Below are positions 60,941-64,000 of a DNA stretch of 64,000 nucleotides, piece by piece. The notes below the pieces were generated by a model. It searched no databases. It was not told the origin of the DNA and saw only the letters and a list, made by a program, of their open reading frames with translations. The DNA comes from Rhodoplanes serenus. Lineage in GTDB: Bacteria; Pseudomonadota; Alphaproteobacteria; Rhizobiales; Xanthobacteraceae. A program made the position numbers and the translations under genes. Where the stretch lies: the NCBI GenBank assembly GCA_009720755.1, contig WNKV01000004.1, positions 186,001 to 250,000 on the forward strand, written 5' to 3'. Each line of letters starts with the position of its first letter. Position 1 is the stretch's first letter.

Positions 60941-61774
60941 TCAGTGCCGGCCGGAGATCACCGGCGGCTTGTCGAGCCCCATGGGCGAGTAGGTGAACAC
61001 CTCGACGCCGGTCTCGGTGACCCCGACCGTGTGCTCGAACTGCGCCGACAGCGAGCGGTCGCGGGTGACGGCGGTCCAGCCGTCGGACAAGACCTTCACG
61101 TGCGGCCGGCCGAGATTGATCATCGGCTCCACCGTGAACAGCATCCCGGCGCGCAGCGGCACACCCTCGCCGCGGCGGCCGGCGTGCACGATGTTGGGCT
61201 CGTCGTGGAACAGCCGGCCGAGGCCGTGGCCGCAGAAATCGCGGACCACGCTCATGTTGTGGCCCTCGACGAAGCTCTCGATGGCGAAGCCGATGTCGCC
61301 CGCGGTGGCGCCGGGACGGATCGCCGCGATGCCGCGGTTCATCGACTCGAAGGTGACGTCGATCAGCCGCTCGGCCTTGCGGGGGATCTCGCCAACCCCG
61401 TACATCCGGCTCGAATCGCCGTGCCAGCCGTCGAGGATCAAGGTGACGTCGACATTGACGATGTCGCCCTCGCGCAGCGGCTTGTCGTTGGGAATGCCGT
61501 GGCACACCACATGGTTGATGGAGGTGCAGGTGGAGCGCGGATAGCCGCGGTACATCAGCGTCGCCGGATAGGCGCCGTGGTCCATGGCGAACTCGAACAC
61601 CAGCCGGTCGATGCGGTCGGTCGGCACGCCGGGCTGGACCTCGGGCACCAGCATGTCGAGGCAGCGGGCGACGAGCTGGCCCGCCTTGCGCATGCCCTCG
61701 AACGCCTCCGGGCCGTAGATCTTGATCTGTCCGTTCTTGCGCAGCGGTGCGGCCGCCGCATCGATATAGGTCAT
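60941..61774 (-). CDS. map: Methionine aminopeptidase, type I
   Basis: This enzyme removes the initiator Met from nascent proteins. The 277-residue product has the dinuclear metal ligands in order: Asp in VNVDVTLILDGWHGDSSRM (two Asp), His in GHGLGRLFHDEP, Glu in FTVEPMINLG and Glu in AQFEHTVGVTE. Its N-terminal extension is short. It is convergent with the MFS gene and followed by sfsA on the same strand upstream. Confidence 0.95.
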   Translation of the reverse strand: MTYIDAAAAPLRKNGQIKIYGPEAFEGMRKAGQLVARCLDMLVPEVQPGVPTDRIDRLVFEFAMDHGAYPATLMYRGYPRSTCTSINHVVCHGIPNDKPLREGDIVNVDVTLILDGWHGDSSRMYGVGEIPRKAERLIDVTFESMNRGIAAIRPGATAGDIGFAIESFVEGHNMSVVRDFCGHGLGRLFHDEPNIVHAGRRGEGVPLRAGMLFTVEPMINLGRPHVKVLSDGWTAVTRDRSLSAQFEHTVGVTETGVEVFTYSPMGLDKPPVISGRH

Positions 61775-61835
61775 CAGGTCTCGGGCCTCGTCGCGGATGG
61801 CCCAAATCTATGCATTTGCGGCGCCGAATCAATCG

Positions 61836-62552
61836 TCACGGCGCGGCGACCGGAACCGGGCCCGCGACCGCGATCCCGTCCAGCGTGACGGCGCAGCGAT
61901 GGGCGATCGCCTCCACGCCCGCGGCCTGCGCCCGGTCGAACGCCAGCCCGTAGGCGGGATCGATGTCGCGGGCGATGTCGAACCGGGCGGCCGAGCCGAT
62001 CTGCACCAGGAACAGCATCACGGCCCGCTCGCCGGCCGCGACCCGTCCGGCCAGCTCGTCGAGATGGCGGGAGCCGCGGGTCGTGCGGGCGTCCGGGAAC
62101 TCGGCGAGCCCGGGCCGCCGCATCAGGGTCACGCTCTTGATCTCGACCCAGCAGGGCGGCCGGCCGGGCCCCTCCAGCAGCAGGTCGCAGCGCGACGCCG
62201 CCCCGTAGCGCACCTCGCGCCGCAGCCCCGGGTAGCCGGCGAGCGCCGGGAGCTGCCCGGCCAGAATGGCGGCCGCCACGATCCCGTTGGGATGCGCCGT
62301 GTTGACCCCGACCAGCTCCAGCCCGGCGCCGAGGTCGACCTCGACCAGCTCCCACGACCACGGAAGCTTGCGGCCCGGCTTGTCGGAGCGCGACAGCCAC
62401 ACCCGGACGCCGGGCGCCGCCAGGCCCAGCATGCTGCCCGGATTGGCCACATGGGCGGTCACGACGATTCCGTCGGGCAATGCGACGTCGGCCAGGAACC
62501 GCTTGTAGCGGCGCACCAGCGTGGCCGGGATCAGGGGGGCAGGGAAGCGCAT
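61836..62552 (-). CDS. sfsA: SfsA DNA-binding/nuclease-like protein
   Basis: The 238-residue product has the SfsA blocks [51 protein letters not shown] and [16 protein letters not shown], ending in a short hydrophobic tail. SfsA is often next to map in alphaproteobacteria, as here (61 nt). It was first tied to maltose regulation, and the fold suggests a nuclease-like domain. Confidence 0.93.
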   Translation of the reverse strand: MRFPAPLIPATLVRRYKRFLADVALPDGIVVTAHVANPGSMLGLAAPGVRVWLSRSDKPGRKLPWSWELVEVDLGAGLELVGVNTAHPNGIVAAAILAGQLPALAGYPGLRREVRYGAASRCDLLLEGPGRPPCWVEIKSVTLMRRPGLAEFPDARTTRGSRHLDELAGRVAAGERAVMLFLVQIGSAARFDIARDIDPAYGLAFDRAQAAGVEAIAHRCAVTLDGIAVAGPVPVAAP

Positions 62553-63227
62553 GGTAATTCCGGACCCGGACGATCCCCTCGACGAATGATCGGCTCGAAG
62601 GACGACCGAGGCGGGGCGGTCGCGTAGAAGGGGCGATTCGGCCGCCACGACTGGCGCCGGGGCGCGCCGGATGCGGCGTGGAGTCGCGAGGATACTCCGA
62701 AAGGGGTTTACACGGACTAGTCGTTCTCGTGACGGAACCGTGTCATAGTGGAACGTCACTGCGTCGCGGTCCACCCGACCGCACCCGGCGCCTCGGGTCG
62801 CGGATCGGCTCACGCGAGCTGCTCGGCACGAGCTGCTCGGTGAGGGACATGGATCGTCTGCGCGGGCACGGGGCAGCGGCGCGTCGCGCCGCCGGCAAGG
62901 GAGGGCCGACCGCGACCGGACGAGCCGATCGATCTCGATACGAGACCAAGTGCTTCACCCATCGATTTTCATTGCCCGACCTGCCGTCCACCGTGGACCG
63001 CGACGACTCGTAGCGTGACGACCTTTAACGTGACGACTTGGACCATGATGATCTGCACCCTGATGACTTGAGCTGCGGCGTCTCGGCCGTTGGGACTCGG
63101 ACCGTGGCGGCCCCGGCCGCGAGCGGCGAGGCTCCACCGGACGGCGCGTCCACGGTTCGCCGGTTGCGGCCCGGTGCTTTTCGGTTCGGTGGTCGGACGG
63201 GTCAGGGCACCATTCTGTAGAGCCGAG
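62553..63227. other. Gene-poor region with a 15-bp-period repeat
   Basis: About 675 bp with no plausible gene on either strand. It holds the sfsA upstream region, a GTGACG/CGTCAC dyad spaced 19 bp (62729-62759), and the repeat at 62999-63073. It is the likely promoter region of the gene at 63228, though no clear -35/-10 pair was seen. Confidence 0.55.
62999..63073. repeat. 15-bp-period tandem repeat, five degenerate units
   Basis: Five consecutive 15-mers: CGCGACGACTCGTAG, CGTGACGACCTTTAA, CGTGACGACTTGGAC, CATGATGATCTGCAC and CCTGATGACTTGAGC. All share the frame C-N-(T/C)GA-(C/T)GA-(C/T). The first unit overlaps a stop codon frame. It lies 155 bp upstream of the binding-protein-like gene. 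Confidence 0.7.
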
Positions 63228-64000
63228 ATGAATTGCAACGAAAGGGCCGACCTGACGGGCAGCCGAATGCTGCCGACCACCACCGCGGCCGATCTGCTCG
63301 CGCAGGCCACCGGCGCCGGCGAGCCGACCGCGGTCGACGAGCTGGTCCCGACCGGCCGCCTGCGTGCCGCCATGGTGGTCGGCCTCGCGCCCTCCGCCTT
63401 CGCGGCGGTGCGCGATCCGGAGAGTGGCGGCCTGCGCGGCGTGCCGGTTATGCTGTTCCAGGCGCTGGCCGATTCGCTCGCCCTGCCGCTCGACATCGTG
63501 CCGTTTCTCGGGGTCGGCGAGATCGAGCTGACGGCGGGCTGCGGCATGTGGGACGTCACCCTGCTGCCGGCCGACGACGAGCGCCGCAGGGCGGTCACCT
63601 TCGGCGCCGCCTATCACATTCTCAATTGCGCCTACCTGGTCCCGGCCGGATCGCCCGTCAAGCGGGTGGGCGACGCCGATGCGCCGGGCGTACGGATCGT
63701 CGGGCTGGCCGGCGGGGCCGCCCTGCGCGGCTCGCTGCGCGCCTCGCCGCGCGCCACCCACATCACGGTCGCCAGTCCCGACGACGCCGTCGCTCTCATG
63801 CATGGCGGCAGCGCCGACGTGATCGCGCTCGGCCGCGAATCGCTCCGCGCCGTCGCCTCGCTGATCGAGGGCTCGCGCATTCTCGACGGCGCGTTCTTCA
63901 CCACCACCACGGCGGTGGCGGTGCCCAGGGGGCGGCTGCGGGCGGTTGGGCTGGTCAGCGCCTTCGTCGAGGACGCGAAGGCGTCCGGGCTGGTGCGCCG
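63228..64000 (+). CDS. Substrate-binding-protein-like product (partial, runs off the right edge)
   Basis: The frame is open to the window end, at least 257 residues. It resembles the SBP_bac_3 amino-acid-binding fold: VPTGRLRAAMVVGLAPSAFAAVRDPESGGLRGVPVMLFQALADSLALPLDIVPF, WDVTLLPADDERRRAVTFGAAYHILNCAYLVPAGSPV and HGGSADVIALGRESL. The N-terminus (MNCNERADLTGSRMLP) has no signal peptide, so this may be a cytoplasmic sensor-type protein or an enzyme domain; an in-frame ATG at 63267 does not change that. The C-terminus is unseen. Confidence 0.7.
   Translation, partial: MNCNERADLTGSRMLPTTTAADLLAQATGAGEPTAVDELVPTGRLRAAMVVGLAPSAFAAVRDPESGGLRGVPVMLFQALADSLALPLDIVPFLGVGEIELTAGCGMWDVTLLPADDERRRAVTFGAAYHILNCAYLVPAGSPVKRVGDADAPGVRIVGLAGGAALRGSLRASPRATHITVASPDDAVALMHGGSADVIALGRESLRAVASLIEGSRILDGAFFTTTTAVAVPRGRLRAVGLVSAFVEDAKASGLVR

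Noticed and set aside
62678-63013. Open frame before the right-edge gene
   Set aside because: Arg/Gly/Ser-rich, no start signal and no resemblance to known proteins.

Overview
The window is a very GC-rich bacterial chromosome segment with ordinary housekeeping genes: priA, xerC, map, sfsA, radC, tRNA-Arg(CCU). An alphaproteobacterium of the Hyphomicrobiales (Rhizobiales) is the best fit. Reasons are a MbfA-type membrane ferritin, an egtB-egtD ergothioneine pair, metZ, a norEF-norCBQD denitrification cluster, many THI5/TauA-type ABC importers, and intergenic repeats of kinds common in that order (REP-like hairpins, a TAGAGCAT-type element, a GTCATGGCCGGGC-type palindrome). I cannot name the genus from sequence alone. 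No phage, insertion sequence or CRISPR array is visible.

Layout. 1-5443: tail of a DMT permease, then a 2-oxo-acid dehydrogenase cluster (E1alpha, E1beta, aldehyde dehydrogenase, E2; no E3). 5477-8179: PH-domain membrane protein, 2-hydroxyacid dehydrogenase, AprI/Inh-like secreted protein. 8169-15627 (minus): a LysR regulator, a cyclase-family hydrolase, an ABC importer, an amidase and a malonyl-CoA synthetase, read here as a possible route from an imported amide to malonyl-CoA. 15822-21613: radC, mbfA, a metallophosphoesterase, a Hyi-like isomerase and an unusual methyltransferase-like protein. 21680-26143 (minus): Tat-type amidohydrolase and egtBD. 26422-29159 (minus): sulfonate/taurine-type ABC importer, divergent from metZ (29493-30710).

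30767-38606 is a seven-gene minus-strand unit: two tandem amidohydrolase paralogues, a three-subunit molybdenum hydroxylase, an orphan periplasmic binding protein and a CobW-type GTPase. It looks like a catabolic system for an unidentified, perhaps heteroaromatic, compound. The second amidohydrolase has lost the HxH metal motif. A gene-poor stretch (38607-40343) follows, with one small unknown gene and 15-bp-period tandem repeats, then a UbiD-family decarboxylase (40344-41696).

41888-43669 holds a coiled-coil membrane protein, an LMW tyrosine phosphatase and a fructosamine-kinase-like protein. 43697-49493 (minus) is the complete nitric oxide reductase set norE-norF-norC-norB-norQ-norD. Three TTG-N8-CAA (FNR/NnrR-type) sites lie around it, and a divergent 51-residue membrane protein gene sits at 49729. 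50034-64000 is mixed housekeeping: tRNA-Arg, a nuclease, an M48 lipoprotein, xerC/priA, a parDE toxin-antitoxin pair, a kinase fusion, an MFS pump, map, sfsA and the start of a binding-protein-like gene that runs off the right edge.
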